Positions 27,828-36,732 of a stretch of 50,263 nucleotides of DNA are shown here, piece by piece (position 1 is the first letter of the stretch; each line of letters begins with the position of its first letter). Source of the stretch: Candidatus Contendibacter sp. (GTDB lineage Bacteria > Pseudomonadota > Gammaproteobacteria > Competibacterales > Competibacteraceae); the NCBI GenBank assembly GCA_008933795.1, contig WBUJ01000010.1, positions 1 through 50,263 on the forward strand. The letters are read 5' to 3'. A program made the position numbers and the translations under genes. The notes under the pieces are model-generated. The model was not told the origin of the DNA. It ran no database searches and saw nothing but the letters and a program-made list of their open reading frames with translations.

Positions 27828-28874
27828 TCAGATATCCATCTCCAGCAGAGGGAATGCATCGTAATCATGCACCAGTCGCACCGCCCGTTGCCAGACCGAG
27901 TTGTGGCGCAGTCGCTCCACGGTGGGACGGCCACGCCCGTGCAGGCGAATCAGCCGAACCTGGGTCACCGGATCGGGGGTATAACGCAAGTGGTCGAGAA
28001 TGGCGATGGCGGCGTGGCGGTCGTTGCAAGCCAGCACCATGTCGCAACCGGCCGCCAGCGCCGCCAAGGCCCGTTCCGGCGGCGAGCCGGCGGCGCGCGC
28101 GCCCGCCATGTCCAAGTCGTCGCTGAAGATCACGCCCTGGAATTCCAGCCGCTGGCGCAGGATACCCTTGAGCCAGCGCGCCGAGAACCCGGCCGGGTGC
28201 TCGTCCACCGCTGGATACACCACATGCGCCGGCATGAGGGCCGCCAACCCGTAGTGGATCATCCGCTCGAAGGCCAGCAGATCGGCCGCTTCCAGCGCGG
28301 CGAGCGGGCGCGGGTCCACCGGCAGTTCCAGATGCGAGTCGGCGGCGATGCCGCCATGGCCGGGAAAGTGCTTGCCCACCGCCTCCATGCCGGCCTTCTG
28401 CATCCCGCTGGCGTAGGCATGGGCCAGATCGGCCACGCTTTCGGGATCGTGGTGAAATGCCCGGTCGCCGATGATCCCGCTCACGCCGTGATCCAAGTCC
28501 AGCACCGGGGCGAAGCTGAGATCCACCCCCACCGCCCGCAGTTCGGCGGCCATCAGCCAGCCGGTGACCCGAGCCAGTTGCTTGGCGCGCATCCGGTCCT
28601 GGTCGTACATCTCGCCCAACCGGCGCACCGCCGGCAGGCGGGTAAACCCGTCGCGGAATCGCTGGACCCGACCACCCTCGTGATCCACCGCCACCAGCAA
28701 GCGCGGCTGGCGCAAGGCGTGAATCACCGTGGTCAGCGCCGCGACTTGCGCCGGCGACTGGTAGTTGCGGGTGAACAGGATCACCCCGCCCACCAGCGGA
28801 TGGCGCAGAAGTTCCTGTTCCTGCGCGGTCAGCTCCACCCCTTCCAGCCCCAGCATCACCGGTCCCAACGCCAT
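27828..28874 (-). CDS. nagZ: Beta-N-acetylhexosaminidase NagZ (GH3)
   Basis: 348 residues with the NagZ signature AVGKHFPGHGGIAADSH (the flexible loop His) and the catalytic Asp in VIFSDDLDMAGA. The cytoplasmic enzyme removes GlcNAc from anhydro-muropeptides during wall recycling. The frame is open upstream to 28979, but MALGPVMLGLEGVELTAQEQ at 28874 is the family start. It is divergent from the histidine-kinase gene across 76 bases and first in the nagZ-hpt-mtnP set. Confidence 0.95.
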   Translation of the reverse strand: MALGPVMLGLEGVELTAQEQELLRHPLVGGVILFTRNYQSPAQVAALTTVIHALRQPRLLVAVDHEGGRVQRFRDGFTRLPAVRRLGEMYDQDRMRAKQLARVTGWLMAAELRAVGVDLSFAPVLDLDHGVSGIIGDRAFHHDPESVADLAHAYASGMQKAGMEAVGKHFPGHGGIAADSHLELPVDPRPLAALEAADLLAFERMIHYGLAALMPAHVVYPAVDEHPAGFSARWLKGILRQRLEFQGVIFSDDLDMAGARAAGSPPERALAALAAGCDMVLACNDRHAAIAILDHLRYTPDPVTQVRLIRLHGRGRPTVERLRHNSVWQRAVRLVHDYDAFPLLEMDI

Positions 28875-28950
28875 CGTTCGCGCCTCGCCTCGGCCTATTC
28901 GCCGCGAAATAGTCTTATGATAACGATTCACGTCCCATTCGCCAGCCCAC

Positions 28951-31257
28951 ATGCCCGCGCCTTCCTCGTCATCCACCACACCGTCCTCACCGATCCCTTC
29001 CGCGCCACGATGGTACGGCGGGTGGTCGCGACAGTTTTATTGGGGGCTGGCGCTCGCGGCGGTCATCGGCGCCGCAGCCGTGACCGCCCTCGATCCCTTC
29101 TCCTACCACGAAACCCTACTCGACCACTGGTTCGGCCCGGTGCAGCAGGAAATGGACGGATTTGAGGTGATGCTGCGCCATGCGGTCTGGCTCCTGATCC
29201 CGCTGGGCGCGGTCACGGTCGCCGCGTTGTCGTGGTCCTGGCTGTTGCAACGGCAGGTGGCGCAACGCACCCAGCAATTACAGCGGGAACTGAACGAGCG
29301 CCAGCAGATGGAAATGGCGTTGCGCGAAAGCGAAGCGCGCTTTCGCGACGTGACCGAGGCCGCCAGCGACTGGATCTGGGAGATGGACGAGAATCTTCGC
29401 TTCACCTGTCTCTCGGAACGCTTCTACGACCTGACCGGCATCCCCTCGCAATACGTACTCGGCCTCACTCGTTGGGAACTGGCCGCGATGGATTCGGCCG
29501 CCGATCCAGAAAAATGGCGCCGGCATCGGGAAATCCTGGAAAATCACTTGCCGTTTCGTGATTTTGTCTACCAAACCCGGCTGAGCGGCAGCCACAACGA
29601 AGGCCGCTATCTGAAAGTCAGCGGCAAACCGATTCACGATAGCCAGGGCCGGTTTCTGGGCTATCGCGGCACCGGCACCGATATCACCGAACAAATCAGG
29701 GCGGAAACGGCGCTCCAGGAAAGTGAATTACGGCTGCGGCGCATCATCGACTTGGTGCCGCACATGATCTTCGCCAAAGACCGCCACGGCCGCTTCCTTC
29801 TGGCCAACCGCGCCACCGCCAGGGCCCTTGGCGCGACCGTTGACGATCTGATCCAGCATTCCCATTCCATCGTTCACAACGTGGCCGAGGAAACCGAACG
29901 GATGCTGGCCGACGACCGGGAAGTGATCGACAGCGGAACCCCCAAGTTCATCGCCGAGGAAACCTTCACCGACCACGCCGGCCAGGTTCGAACCCTACAG
30001 ACCATCAAAATCCCCCTCACCGAACCGGGCCTGAACGAAACCGCCGTCCTGGGCGTGGCCATCGACATCACCGAACAGAAGCGCGCCAAGGAAGAAGTGG
30101 CGCGGATGCGGCTTTATCTCAAGAACATCATCGATTCGATGCCCTCGGTGCTGATCGGCGTGGATCCCTGGGGCTATATCACGGTGTTGAACCAGCCGGC
30201 CGAACAGACCGGCGGCATGTCGTGGGAGGCGGCGCAGGGCCGGTTCTTCGGCGACGTATTCCCGCAACTGGAAGGCCAATTCGAGCAGGTGCGCCAAGCG
30301 ATCCGCCTCGGCCGGCCGATCAAAACCCCGCGGATGACGTTGGACGTGCAGGGCGAACTGCATTATGCCGATGTCATGGTCTATCCTTTGATGGCGGACA
30401 ACGCCAGCGGCGCGGTGATCCGGATGGACGACGTCACCGCCCGGGTCCGGATCGAATCGATGATGGTGCAAACCGAAAAAATGCTTTCGGTCGGCGGGTT
30501 GGCGGCAGGCATGGCCCACGAAATCAACAACCCGCTGGGCGCCATCCTGCAGGGCAGCCAGAACATTCTGCGCCGCGTGGCTCCGGACATGCCACAGAAC
30601 CGGGCGGCGGCCGACGCCATCGGCATCGACCTGGACCGAATCCATCGCTATCTGGAACAGCGCCAGATCCTGCGTTTCCTCGAAGGCATCCGCGAGGCGG
30701 GCACCCGCGCGGCCAAGATCGTCGCCGACATGCTGTCCTTCAGCCGGCGCAGCGAATCGCGCTTCGCGTTGGTGAACCTGGAAGAGATGCTGGAAACCGT
30801 ACTGCGGCTGGCCGCCAGCGACTACGATTTGAAGAAGAAGTACGATTTCAAGCGGATTGTCATCGAACGCGATTACGACCCCGCCCTGCGCTTGATGCAT
30901 TGCGACAAGACGGAAATCGAGCAGGTGATCCTGAACCTGCTCAAGAACGCCGCCCAGGCCATGGCCGAGGAAGGCACGCCGGCACCGGTCATCACCCTGC
31001 GCACCCGCTGCGAGGCGGAGCATGCCTTGATCGAAGTGGTTGACAACGGTCCCGGCATGGATGAAAAAACGCTCAAGCGCATCTTCGAACCCTTCTTCAC
31101 CACCAAGGACGTGGGCGCTGGCACCGGTCTGGGCCTGTCGGTGTCCTACTTCATCATCACCGAGCAACATAACGGCCGGCTGTCGGTGATGTCCAAGCCG
31201 GGGCAAGGCGCGCGCTTCAGCATCCGCCTGCCCCTGAGCCGGGAGGCGTTGCCATGA
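28951..31257 (+). CDS. Membrane sensor histidine kinase with three PAS domains
   Basis: 768 residues. A short cytoplasmic N-terminus is followed by two membrane helices (about 27-47 and 75-95) and a coiled region. Three PAS domains follow, near 125-245, 255-375 and 385-500 (FRDVTEAASDWIWEMDE; LRRIIDLVPHMIFAKD; LKNIIDSMPSVLIGVD). The HisKA motif is GLAAGMAHEINNPLGAI with His523, and the HATPase has NLLKNAAQAM, DNGPGMDE and GTGLGLSVSYFI. The region between His523 and the N box is longer than usual. It lacks its own receiver or Hpt domain. It overlaps the following receiver gene by four bases, so the pair is coupled. Confidence 0.9.
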   Translation: MPAPSSSSTTPSSPIPSAPRWYGGWSRQFYWGLALAAVIGAAAVTALDPFSYHETLLDHWFGPVQQEMDGFEVMLRHAVWLLIPLGAVTVAALSWSWLLQRQVAQRTQQLQRELNERQQMEMALRESEARFRDVTEAASDWIWEMDENLRFTCLSERFYDLTGIPSQYVLGLTRWELAAMDSAADPEKWRRHREILENHLPFRDFVYQTRLSGSHNEGRYLKVSGKPIHDSQGRFLGYRGTGTDITEQIRAETALQESELRLRRIIDLVPHMIFAKDRHGRFLLANRATARALGATVDDLIQHSHSIVHNVAEETERMLADDREVIDSGTPKFIAEETFTDHAGQVRTLQTIKIPLTEPGLNETAVLGVAIDITEQKRAKEEVARMRLYLKNIIDSMPSVLIGVDPWGYITVLNQPAEQTGGMSWEAAQGRFFGDVFPQLEGQFEQVRQAIRLGRPIKTPRMTLDVQGELHYADVMVYPLMADNASGAVIRMDDVTARVRIESMMVQTEKMLSVGGLAAGMAHEINNPLGAILQGSQNILRRVAPDMPQNRAAADAIGIDLDRIHRYLEQRQILRFLEGIREAGTRAAKIVADMLSFSRRSESRFALVNLEEMLETVLRLAASDYDLKKKYDFKRIVIERDYDPALRLMHCDKTEIEQVILNLLKNAAQAMAEEGTPAPVITLRTRCEAEHALIEVVDNGPGMDEKTLKRIFEPFFTTKDVGAGTGLGLSVSYFIITEQHNGRLSVMSKPGQGARFSIRLPLSREALP

Positions 31258-31640
31258 CCGACTGGATTTTAATCGTCGACGACGAGGCCATGATTCGAGA
31301 AAACCTGAGAGCCTATTTGGAGGACGAAGGTTGGCGCGTGGCGGCGTTCGAGTCCGTCGCCCCGGCGCTGGGCTGGTTGCGCAATGGCGATCCCTGCCGG
31401 GTCTGCATCATGGACATGCGCCTGCCGGACATGGACGGCAACAGCGCCATTCGCGCCTTGCATCAGACCTACCCGGACCTGGAATTCCTGATCCACACCG
31501 GTTCCTCCAGTTACAGCCTGCCCGAGGACCTGCGCGCTATGGGCCTCGACGACAGCCGGGTCTATCACAAACCGCTGGCCGATATGGCGCCGCTGGCGGC
31601 GGCGGCGCGGCGGCTCGCGGCGCGCGGGGACTTGCCATGA
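31254..31640 (+). CDS. Single-domain response regulator (receiver only)
   Basis: 128 residues consisting of one CheY-like receiver. Asp9-Asp10 (IVDDE), the phospho-acceptor Asp54 (CIMDMRLPDMDG), the switch Thr (IHTGSSS) and the conserved Lys (HKPLA) are all present, so it should be phosphorylatable. No output domain. Its start lies inside the kinase stop (ATGA) and its stop inside the next start (ATGA), which suggests it shuttles phosphate between the kinase and an Hpt protein or competes with the downstream receiver. Confidence 0.92.
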   Translation: MTDWILIVDDEAMIRENLRAYLEDEGWRVAAFESVAPALGWLRNGDPCRVCIMDMRLPDMDGNSAIRALHQTYPDLEFLIHTGSSSYSLPEDLRAMGLDDSRVYHKPLADMAPLAAAARRLAARGDLP

Positions 31641-32818
31641 ACGCCCAGCCCGCTCGCATTCTAACCATCGACGACGAAGATCTGGTCCGGGAGGTTCTCA
31701 CCGCCTATCTGGAGGACAGCGGTTTCGAGGTCATCCAGGCTGGCGACGGTCGGACCGGCATTGAGCTGATCGGCCGCGAGCAACCCGATCTGGTGCTGTG
31801 CGACCTGCGGATGCCCGGCATGGACGGCTTGCAGGTGCTCGCCACTGTCACCCGCGACTTTCCCGAATTGCCGATCCTGGTGGTCTCCGGCATGGGCGGT
31901 ATGAGCGACGCCATTCAAGCCCTCAAGCTCGGCGCCTGGGATTACGTCACCAAGCCGATCGAGGACATGGCGGTGCTGGAGCACGCCATCAATCATGCCC
32001 TGGAGCGCGCCCGCCTGCGGCGGGAAAACCGCGAGCATCGCGAGCATCTGGAAGTCGTCAACGAACAGTTGCGGCAAACCTTGCGACGCTTGCAGGAAGA
32101 CGAGTCGGCGGCGCGGCGCATCCAGTTTCAGTTGCTGCCGGAAAACGACAAACAGTACCGCAATTACCGTTTCAGCCGCCACTTGCTGACCTCGCAGTAT
32201 CTGAGCGGCGATTTCGTGGATTATTTCGCCATCGACGGCGAACATCTCGGTTTTTACATCGCCGACGTGTCCGGTCACGGCGTCTCGTCGGCTTTCGTCA
32301 CGGTGATGCTGAAAAGCTACATGGGTCGTTACCGGGAGTTGCACCGGCAGAACCGCGACAAGGGCATCCTGAACCCGGCCGAGACCCTCGGCCGGCTGAA
32401 CCGGGAAATCTTCGGCTGTCACATGGATAAGTACCTGACCATGTTCTACGGCGTGATCCACTGGTCGAATAACCGGTTGCGCTACAGCAGCGGCGGCCAG
32501 TTCCCGTTCCCGATCCTGTTCGACGGCGAGCAAGCTGGTTATATCGGCAAGAAAAGCCTGCCGATCGGGCTGTTCGACTTCGCCAGCTACCAGACCGAAT
32601 ACCTGGATTTGCCGCCTCGGTTCGTTCTGGCGCTGATTTCCGATGGCATTCTCGAAACCCTGCCGCAAGCCAGCCTGCGCGACAAACAGACCTTTCTGCT
32701 GGACCTGATCCGCGACACCGACCTTAATATCGAGAATCTGATTCAGGCGCTGGATCTGGATCGCGCGGGACCGTTGCCGGACGACGTCACCTTGTTGTTA
32801 ATCAAGAGGGCGGAGTGA
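31637..32818 (+). CDS. Response regulator with PP2C (SpoIIE/RsbU-type) phosphatase output
   Basis: 393 residues: a receiver (phospho-acceptor Asp56 in LVLCDLRMPGMDG), a coiled-coil linker (about 120-160, LRRENREHREHLEVVNEQL) and a PP2C domain with all metal aspartates (SGDFVDYF, ADVSGHGVSSAF, LISDGILE, LPDDVTLLLI). Such proteins dephosphorylate a STAS partner. The domain plan matches HsbR of Pseudomonas except that no C-terminal kinase domain follows. The frame is open upstream to 31331; MNAQPARILTIDDED at 31637 is the real start. The STAS gene begins directly after the stop. Confidence 0.92.
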   Translation: MNAQPARILTIDDEDLVREVLTAYLEDSGFEVIQAGDGRTGIELIGREQPDLVLCDLRMPGMDGLQVLATVTRDFPELPILVVSGMGGMSDAIQALKLGAWDYVTKPIEDMAVLEHAINHALERARLRRENREHREHLEVVNEQLRQTLRRLQEDESAARRIQFQLLPENDKQYRNYRFSRHLLTSQYLSGDFVDYFAIDGEHLGFYIADVSGHGVSSAFVTVMLKSYMGRYRELHRQNRDKGILNPAETLGRLNREIFGCHMDKYLTMFYGVIHWSNNRLRYSSGGQFPFPILFDGEQAGYIGKKSLPIGLFDFASYQTEYLDLPPRFVLALISDGILETLPQASLRDKQTFLLDLIRDTDLNIENLIQALDLDRAGPLPDDVTLLLIKRAE

Positions 32819-33319
32819 ATGGAGTCGGGAGCAGCGTTTTACGTCAAGCAGGGCAATACCTACGTCCTCAAGCTAAGCGGCGACGTGCGCTATACCATGG
32901 GCTGCGCGCTGGGAGATTTTCTGAACGGACTGTTCGCCCGAGCCGATTACGACGATATCGTTGTGGATCTGACTGACGCCCATTCCATCGACAGCACCAG
33001 CCTGGGTCTTTTAGCCCGAATTGCCAACTTCAGCCGCCAGCACTTCGCCCGCAAGACCACCCTGTTGTCCACCAACCCCGACGTCAACCAGATCCTCGAC
33101 AACCTGGGGTTTTACGAGATTTTCAACATTCGCGACACCGGCGAAACCATCTCGGCGACGCTGCGGCAACTGGCGATTCCCGACCCCTGCGACAAGGATA
33201 CGTTGACCCGGATCGTTTACGAAGCCCACCGCACGTTGAGCGAACTCAACCCCGGCAACCAGGAAACGTTCAAGGGCGTCCTCGACAGCCTGCGACCCAA
33301 AACAAGCGGAACCTCCTGA
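32819..33319 (+). CDS. STAS-domain anti-sigma-factor antagonist (HsbA-like)
   Basis: 166 residues. The STAS core has VVDLTDAHSIDSTSLGLLAR, with Ser59/Thr60 at the place of the regulatory phosphorylation site. About 50 further residues (from near 115) form a helical extension as in HsbA, longer than a minimal STAS protein. The ATG abuts the phosphatase gene's TGA with no gap. In partner-switching systems the unphosphorylated STAS protein binds an anti-sigma factor or another target; the phosphatase next door would generate that form. The kinase that phosphorylates it and its target are not in the window. Confidence 0.9.
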   Translation: MESGAAFYVKQGNTYVLKLSGDVRYTMGCALGDFLNGLFARADYDDIVVDLTDAHSIDSTSLGLLARIANFSRQHFARKTTLLSTNPDVNQILDNLGFYEIFNIRDTGETISATLRQLAIPDPCDKDTLTRIVYEAHRTLSELNPGNQETFKGVLDSLRPKTSGTS

Positions 33320-33337
33320 ACGCGCCCGGCGGCGACC

Positions 33338-33823
33338 TCAACCGGCGATCAACACCCGATCGCCGGCTTCCACCCGGTCGAACAGTTCCAGCAAATCCTG
33401 GTTTCGCAGGCGGATGCAACCGTGCGAGAGCGGTATTCCCATCGGCGCCTCGTCCGGGCAACCGTGCAGGTAAATGAACCGGCGCAGGGTGTCGCGATCA
33501 CCGCCCCGATTGAATCCCGCCTCCAGGCCGGTCAGCCATAAAATCCGGGTCAGGATCCAATCCCGTTCCGGGTGACCGGCCGCCAGTTTCGAACTGTAAA
33601 TTTCGCCGGTCGGCCGCCGCCCGACGAACACGGTGTTGAGCGGCAGGCCCGCGCCGATCTTGACGCGGATGCGATGCCAACCGCGCGGCGTGCAACCGCT
33701 GCCGCGCCGTTCGCCGGGACCGTTGCGGGCGGTGGACACCGGGTAGCTCGCCGCCACCGCGGCACCTTCAAGCAATTCCAACCGCTGGTCGGGAACGTGG
33801 ATGCGAATCAGTCGCTCGCGCAT
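33338..33823 (-). CDS. L,D-transpeptidase (YkuD) family protein
   Basis: 161 residues forming one YkuD domain with the catalytic run YLHGCPDEAPMGIPL and SHGCIRLRN, where the Cys of SHGC is the nucleophile. Family members cross-link peptidoglycan or attach lipoproteins. No signal peptide or membrane helix is visible at the N-terminus (MRERLIRIHVPDQRLELL), which is unusual for a periplasmic enzyme. I start at the ATG at 33823; a TTG two codons upstream is possible. It overlaps the CYTH gene by 16 bases and converges on the STAS gene with 18 bases between stops. Confidence 0.88.
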   Translation of the reverse strand: MRERLIRIHVPDQRLELLEGAAVAASYPVSTARNGPGERRGSGCTPRGWHRIRVKIGAGLPLNTVFVGRRPTGEIYSSKLAAGHPERDWILTRILWLTGLEAGFNRGGDRDTLRRFIYLHGCPDEAPMGIPLSHGCIRLRNQDLLELFDRVEAGDRVLIAG

Positions 33824-34290
33824 GACCAAGCGTTGTAGGGATGTCGCGCCAGTTGCGAGTTGTAGTAGCGGATGTCGTGCGAGACGTCCTCGCCCGCCCA
33901 GTCGGGACGGGCGAACGGTTCGTCGGGACGGCTCAGTTCCACCTCCGCCACGATCAGCCCGGCGTTGGCGCCAGCAAACTCATCGATTTCCCAAAGATGG
34001 TCGCCGCAATGAACAAAATGGCGGGTCTTCTCCAGCAGCGGTTGCTCGCACAGGGTATCGAGGATTTCCTCGGCCTCGGCCAGCGGGATGGAATATTCGT
34101 ATTCGCTGCGCTGGATGCCGAGCGTTCCGCTCTTGATGTTGAGGAAGCCCCGACCGCCGGCTGCCCGCACTCGCACCGAGCAGCGGGCGTCGCTGGCGAG
34201 GTAGCCCTGCCGCATCCGCACCGAGCGCTCGACTTGTTGGCGCCAGCGGTCGTCGCGGATAAGAAATTTGCGTTCGATTTCAGTGGCCAT
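33808..34290 (-). CDS. CYTH-domain protein (triphosphate tunnel metalloenzyme)
   Basis: 160 residues starting MATEIERKFLIRDD, where EIERK is the ExExK motif of the CYTH tunnel fold. Further conserved pieces are RMRQGYL, SVRVR, FLNIKSG, YEYSIPL, EIDEFAG and LIVAEVEL. Bacterial members of this short type hydrolyse inorganic triphosphate or nucleoside triphosphates; the substrate here is not known. Operon with the L,D-transpeptidase by overlap. The 101 bases upstream are shared with the divergent Hpt gene. Confidence 0.9.
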   Translation of the reverse strand: MATEIERKFLIRDDRWRQQVERSVRMRQGYLASDARCSVRVRAAGGRGFLNIKSGTLGIQRSEYEYSIPLAEAEEILDTLCEQPLLEKTRHFVHCGDHLWEIDEFAGANAGLIVAEVELSRPDEPFARPDWAGEDVSHDIRYYNSQLARHPYNAWSCASD

Positions 34291-34391
34291 GTCGCCATCC
34301 CGTTGCTTGGCTGGAATTTAACCCGCATGGTAGGACAAGCTGCGGGCTTTGTGTATGCTTGCCGCATTCGCGCCACCAGGGATAAATCCAC

Positions 34392-34751
34392 ATGAGCGAT
34401 GCCGATCCCGACTCGTTGCCGCTGCTCGACGACGAAGCCATTACCGAGTTGCGCGACATCATGGAAGACGAGTTTGCCGAACTGCTGAATGCTTTCCTGA
34501 ACGACCTACCGGCTCAGATCGCGCGCTTGCAAACCGTCGCCACCCAAGGCGACGCCGACGAACTTTATCAGATCGCCCACAAGCTCAAATCGAGTTGCGG
34601 CAGCATCGGCGCGCCGCGTCTGACCGAACTGATCCGGCGCCTGGAGCAGGCGGGGCGGCAAAAGGTCCTGGACGGCGCCACGCCCCTGCTGCGGCAGGTC
34701 GAAACGGTCGCCGGCGAAACGATCGCTGGTCTGCGCGCTCGTTTGGACTGA
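34392..34751 (+). CDS. Histidine phosphotransfer (Hpt) protein, HptB-like
   Basis: 119 residues forming one Hpt four-helix domain; the phosphorylated residue is His63 in QIAHKLKSSCGSIGA. Free Hpt proteins relay phosphate between hybrid kinases and response regulators. Given the HsbR-like and HsbA-like genes 1 kb upstream, it is a good candidate for the HptB position of such a pathway, although two minus-strand genes separate it from them. AGGGA about ten bases before the ATG serves as ribosome site. The 98 bases after it show no clear terminator. Confidence 0.9.
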   Translation: MSDADPDSLPLLDDEAITELRDIMEDEFAELLNAFLNDLPAQIARLQTVATQGDADELYQIAHKLKSSCGSIGAPRLTELIRRLEQAGRQKVLDGATPLLRQVETVAGETIAGLRARLD

Positions 34752-34849
34752 GCCGCCATGGGTTGCCGGAACGGGTAGCCAATGCCGGATCGAGGCAACG
34801 GGTGTCAATTTTGTTTCGCCCCCGGGCGGCGCGGTTGCGGCTGGGCTGG

Positions 34850-35314
34850 TCACCGCGCGTCCGAAAAGCCCTGCTGCCGCCACGCTTCGTAGACCGCGAC
34901 CGCGACCGCGTTGGCCAGGTTGAGACTGCGGCCGGGGGTCAGCATCGGAATCCGCAGCCACCGTTCCGGGGGAATGTCGGCCAGCACCCGCGCCGGCAGG
35001 CCGCGCGTTTCCGGGCCGAACAGCAGCGCGTCATCGGGCTGATAGGTCACCGCGTGGTAGCAACGCGCGCCCTTGGTGGTAAAGGCGAACAGCCGCGCCG
35101 GTCTCACCTCGGCGAGAAAGGCCGCCAGATCGCAATGTAGCCGCACCGTGGCCCACTCGTGATAATCCAGCCCGGCCCGGCGCAGTTGCCGGTCATCGAA
35201 CTGAAAACCGAGTGGCCGGATCAGATGCAACCGCGCCCCGGTGTTGGCGCACAGCCGGACGATATTGCCGGTGTTGGGCGGAATTTCCGGCTCGTACAAA
35301 ATCACGTCGAACAT
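34850..35314 (-). CDS. trmL: tRNA (cytidine/uridine-34-2'-O)-methyltransferase TrmL
   Basis: 154 residues, the minimal SPOUT size. It begins MFDVILYEPEIPPNTGNIVR and has LLFGPETRGLPARVL and IPMLTPGRSLNLANAVAVA, the SAM-binding knot of TrmL. It methylates the wobble ribose of two tRNA-Leu species. The frame is open far upstream inside ntrC; the ATG at 35314 matches the family. It follows ntrC by 20 bases on the same strand. Confidence 0.95.
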   Translation of the reverse strand: MFDVILYEPEIPPNTGNIVRLCANTGARLHLIRPLGFQFDDRQLRRAGLDYHEWATVRLHCDLAAFLAEVRPARLFAFTTKGARCYHAVTYQPDDALLFGPETRGLPARVLADIPPERWLRIPMLTPGRSLNLANAVAVAVYEAWRQQGFSDAR

Positions 35315-35334
35315 GGCCCGCCGCGTCCGGTCCC

Positions 35335-36732
35335 CTACTCCATCCGCAATTCCTTGATCTTCCGGGTCAGGGTGTTGCGCCCCCAGCCCAGCAACCGGGC
35401 GGCGTCTTGCCGATGGCCGCCGGTTTGCTCCAGCGCCGCCCGAATCAGCACCCGCTCGAAACTGGGCAGGGCGGTTTCCAGCAAGTTCTGCTCGCCGCGC
35501 GCCAACCGCTGACCCGCCCACGTTCGCAGCGTCGCTTCCCAATCGGGACCGCCGCCGGACGCGGCCGGACTTCGCTCCCGCAATTCGCCCGGCAAGTCCT
35601 CCAGATGGATTTCCCGCCCCGAGGCCATCACCGTCAGCCAGCGGCACAGGTTTTCCAACTGCCGAACATTGCCTGGCCAGTCGAGACCGCCGAGATAGCT
35701 CTCGGTTTCCGGGCGCAGGATTTTCGGTTCGACTCCCAGCTCCCGCGCCGCCTGACCCAGGAAATGCCGGGTCAACAGCGAAATATCTTCGCGCCGCTTG
35801 TTGAGCGATGGAAGTTGAATCCGGATCACGTTCAAACGATGGTAGAGATCTTCGCGGAACAGCCCGTCGCGGACCCGTTGCTCCAGATTCTGATGGGTCG
35901 CGGCGATCACCCGCACGTCCACCCGGGTCGGCGTGTGGCCACCCACCCGGTAAAACTCGCCCTCGGCCAGCACCCGCAACAGCCGGGTCTGCAACTCCGC
36001 CGGCATGTCGCCGATTTCGTCCAAAAATAGCGTCCCGCCGTTGGCCTGCTCGAACCGTCCCTGCCGGGTCGCCTGCGCCCCGGTGAACGCGCCGCGCTCG
36101 TGGCCGAACAGTTCCGATTCCAATAAATCGCGAGGGATGGCCGCGGTATTGATGGCTATGAACGGCCGGTCGGCGCGCGGGCTGTGCCGGTGCAGGGCGC
36201 GGGCCACCAGTTCCTTGCCCGTGCCGGATTCGCCGTTGATCAGCACCGTAATGTTGGAGCGCGACAGCCGACCGATGGCGCGAAACACCTCCTGCATCGC
36301 CGGCGCCTCGCCGATGATCTCGGGCAACGGCTCGACCGGTTCCGCTGGCTCGGTTCGCTGGCGGTGAGTCTGACAGGCGCGGCGGACCAGAGCCACCGCC
36401 TCGTCCACGTCGAACGGTTTGGGCAGGTATTCGAACGCGCCGCCCTGATAGGCGGAAACCGCGCTGTCGAGATCGGAGTAGACGGTCATGATGATCACCG
36501 GCAATTCCGGCGCCCGTTCGCGCAACCGGGACAACAGTTCCAGACCGCTCATGCCCGGCATGCGGATATCGGCGACCACGGCGTCCGGCGTTCCCTGGCG
36601 GAGCGCATCGAGCACCCCCGCCGCGCTGTCGAAGGTCGTGACCGTCATGCTATCGCGTTGCAGGGCTTTTTCCAGCACCCAACGGATGGCGTGGTCATCG
36701 TCGATCACCCAAATATGTTCTTTTCTGCTCAT
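35335..36732 (-). CDS. glnG: Nitrogen regulator I NtrC (sigma-54 activator)
   Basis: 465 residues: a receiver with phospho-acceptor Asp55 (VVADIRMPGMSG), an AAA+ domain with Walker A GESGTGKE, an intact GAFTGA loop (214-219) and Walker B GGTLFLDE, and a Fis-like HTH ending RQDAARLLGWGRNTLTRKI. Phosphorylated NtrC binds enhancers and drives sigma-54 polymerase at nitrogen promoters. The frame is open upstream; the ATG at 36732 starts MSRKEHIWVIDDDHAIR as in the family and overlaps the glnL stop by four bases. Contrast with NtrX in this window, which lacks GAFTGA. Confidence 0.96.
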   Translation of the reverse strand: MSRKEHIWVIDDDHAIRWVLEKALQRDSMTVTTFDSAAGVLDALRQGTPDAVVADIRMPGMSGLELLSRLRERAPELPVIIMTVYSDLDSAVSAYQGGAFEYLPKPFDVDEAVALVRRACQTHRQRTEPAEPVEPLPEIIGEAPAMQEVFRAIGRLSRSNITVLINGESGTGKELVARALHRHSPRADRPFIAINTAAIPRDLLESELFGHERGAFTGAQATRQGRFEQANGGTLFLDEIGDMPAELQTRLLRVLAEGEFYRVGGHTPTRVDVRVIAATHQNLEQRVRDGLFREDLYHRLNVIRIQLPSLNKRREDISLLTRHFLGQAARELGVEPKILRPETESYLGGLDWPGNVRQLENLCRWLTVMASGREIHLEDLPGELRERSPAASGGGPDWEATLRTWAGQRLARGEQNLLETALPSFERVLIRAALEQTGGHRQDAARLLGWGRNTLTRKIKELRME

